Positions 32,704 through 33,316 of a stretch of 33,316 nt of DNA are shown piece by piece. The DNA lies in NCBI GenBank assembly GCA_016215325.1, contig JACRJV010000008.1, positions 1 to 33,316 on the forward strand, read 5' to 3'. The translations under genes and the position numbers were made by a program. This DNA comes from Candidatus Uhrbacteria bacterium (GTDB lineage: Bacteria; Patescibacteriota; Patescibacteriia; JACRJV01). The notes beneath the pieces were generated by a model. It worked only from the letters and a program-made list of their open reading frames with translations. It ran no database searches and had not been told where the DNA came from. How positions within the stretch are numbered: the first letter of the stretch is position 1; each line of letters starts with the position of its first letter.

Positions 32704-32786
32704 GTCTGATTCTCGCCACCGCAGCGTGCGGGCCCCGCCAACGGCGGGGCGGGGCCCGCTGGGGCGGGACTTGACAAGAATCAGAC
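32704..32786. repeat. Nested GC-rich palindromic element upstream of pilB
   Basis: Outer arms GTCTGATTCT (32704-32713) and AGAATCAGAC (32777-32786) are a perfect 10-base inverted repeat. Inside, GCGGGCCCCGC (32728-32738) and GCGGGGCCCGC (32749-32759) form a perfect 11-base stem. The element fills the space between the small membrane-protein gene and pilB. It has no uridine tract. It could be a REP-like repeat, or an RNA structure tuning pilB expression relative to the upstream gene. Confidence 0.8.
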
Positions 32787-32792
32787 AAGTTC

Positions 32793-33152
32793 CTAAAACC
32801 GCGGGAATGCGGGAGTCCTCGTTGTACTGGAATCTTCCAATTCTTCCGGCCCTTCTTCCAACGGTAACGGCGCAAAAGGATTCGACCGCCCCAGCGTGCC
32901 AGTGTCGAGTTTCCCAGAAACTTTTTTGAGTGCGTTCCAGCGCGGATCCGTGAACAGAGCAACGTCGAACTTTGTCTGCAACGGCCGCTGGCGTTCAACA
33001 TCCACCACGCTGGATCCCGCATCGGGACTCGTGTCTACCTCCGAGGGGAAGACCTTGGGCACGACGAGTACCGCCGTGGCACCCAACACCACCACAAGTC
33101 CCAATGTCAAAAGGATCGTTTGATCTCTGGTGAGTTTATCCGGGATTTTCAT
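32793..33152 (-). CDS. Small single-pass membrane protein of the pilus operon
   Basis: A 119-residue protein with one membrane helix at about 11-32 (ILLTLGLVVVLGATAVLVV) and a basic N terminus inside. A hydrophilic C-terminal part contains DVALFTDPRWNALKKVSG and LGRSNPFAPLPLEEG. The GRSNPF segment resembles the ends of small pilus alignment components (PilP/PilO-like), but no family can be assigned firmly. It is upstream of pilB on the same strand. GAGG lies four bases before the ATG, within the end of the palindromic element at 33154-33313, so that element now supplies its leader. Confidence 0.65.
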   Translation of the reverse strand: MKIPDKLTRDQTILLTLGLVVVLGATAVLVVPKVFPSEVDTSPDAGSSVVDVERQRPLQTKFDVALFTDPRWNALKKVSGKLDTGTLGRSNPFAPLPLEEGPEELEDSSTTRTPAFPRF

Positions 33153-33153
33153 A

Positions 33154-33313
33154 AGACCTCTTGCAAAATAAATTTTCTGGACAAAATAATGATTTTTTGA
33201 GAAAAAACTAAAGGAAAAATTTTGATGTTTAGCCCTAGCTAAGCGGAAAAATTTTTAATTGGTTTTTGCCAAAAAAGCATATTTTGACGGGAAAGTTATT
33301 TTGCAAGCGGTCT
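33154..33313. mobile_element. Long imperfect palindrome, MITE/foldback-like element
   Basis: The left end AGACCTCTTGCAAAATAA (33154-33171) and the reverse complement of the right end (33313-33296, AGACCGCTTGCAAAATAA) match at 17 of 18 positions. The arms stay alignable for about 77-80 bases to a central TTAGC-CCTA-GCTAA hairpin (33229-33242), so the whole 160 bases is one foldback. ATA occurs directly outside both ends (33151-33153 and 33314-33316), a possible 3-base target duplication. The left one overlaps the start codon of the 119-residue gene. There is no coding capacity. Confidence 0.75.
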
Positions 33314-33316
33314 ATA

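Noticed and set aside
32679-32777. Pro/Ala-rich N-terminal extension of PilB
   Set aside because: It is the translation of the GC-rich palindrome; the ATG at 32678 matches the usual PilB N terminus.
1-33316. CRISPR array
   Set aside because: No set of regularly spaced identical repeats with unique spacers was seen; the repeats present are palindromic or short tandem units.

Overview
This looks like a chromosomal segment of a Candidate Phyla Radiation bacterium (Patescibacteria, probably a Paceibacteria/Parcubacteria-like lineage). Reasons: compact convergent and overlapping genes, few Shine-Dalgarno sites, a gamma-length DnaX, an orphan TraG/VirD4-like ATPase paired with a small helical protein, a type IV pilus locus, a stand-alone S23/Avd-like four-helix-bundle gene, and many short palindromic intergenic repeats. 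TGA is used as a stop (for example the tandem TGATGA after pilB), so the recoded Gracilibacteria/Absconditabacteria code does not apply. The phylum-level assignment is inference from gene content.

Layout. Positions 1-3440 hold a membrane-anchored staphylococcal-type nuclease facing a minus-strand operon of a VIT/CCC1-type transporter, a coiled-coil protein and a secreted lamin-tail-domain protein. Next come tRNA-Gln(CUG), with a decayed tandem copy of its 3' end, and a plus-strand run of Glu/Leu-type dehydrogenase, CBS-less IMP dehydrogenase and an adenosine-deaminase-family enzyme. On the minus strand, 7328-12402 carries dnaX with a conserved hypothetical partner, and the TraG-like ATPase with its partner. 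cysS (plus) overlaps tgt (minus) tail to tail. tgt ends a minus operon with a pilin-like protein, prepilin peptidase and a pseudopilin.

17148-28425 is a surface-glycan locus. UDP-glucuronate decarboxylase diverges from a long plus-strand operon: sugar aminotransferase, methyltransferase, WbqC, two tandem beta-propeller proteins, a second methyltransferase, GNAT acetyltransferase, GT2 glycosyltransferase, polyprenyl-phosphate sugar transferase and an O-antigen polymerase/ligase with TPRs. The central part (about 18.2-25.15 kb) is visibly more AT-rich than both flanks and reads as an acquired cassette between conserved ends. A strong bidirectional terminator closes it.

28587-33152 (minus) is the type IV pilus core: a small membrane protein, pilB, pilC and a major pilin. 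An S23-like gene flanked by imperfect inverted repeats sits between pilB and pilC. The window ends in a long imperfect palindrome, a MITE/foldback-like element that abuts the start codon of the first pilus gene.

Taken together, the window suggests a small host-dependent cell that builds pili and a decorated polysaccharide and may scavenge nucleic acids (secreted nuclease, adenosine deaminase, IMPDH). The parts most worth following are the terminal palindrome, the S23 unit in the pilus operon, the paired propellers in the glycan cassette and the orphan TraG-like ATPase.
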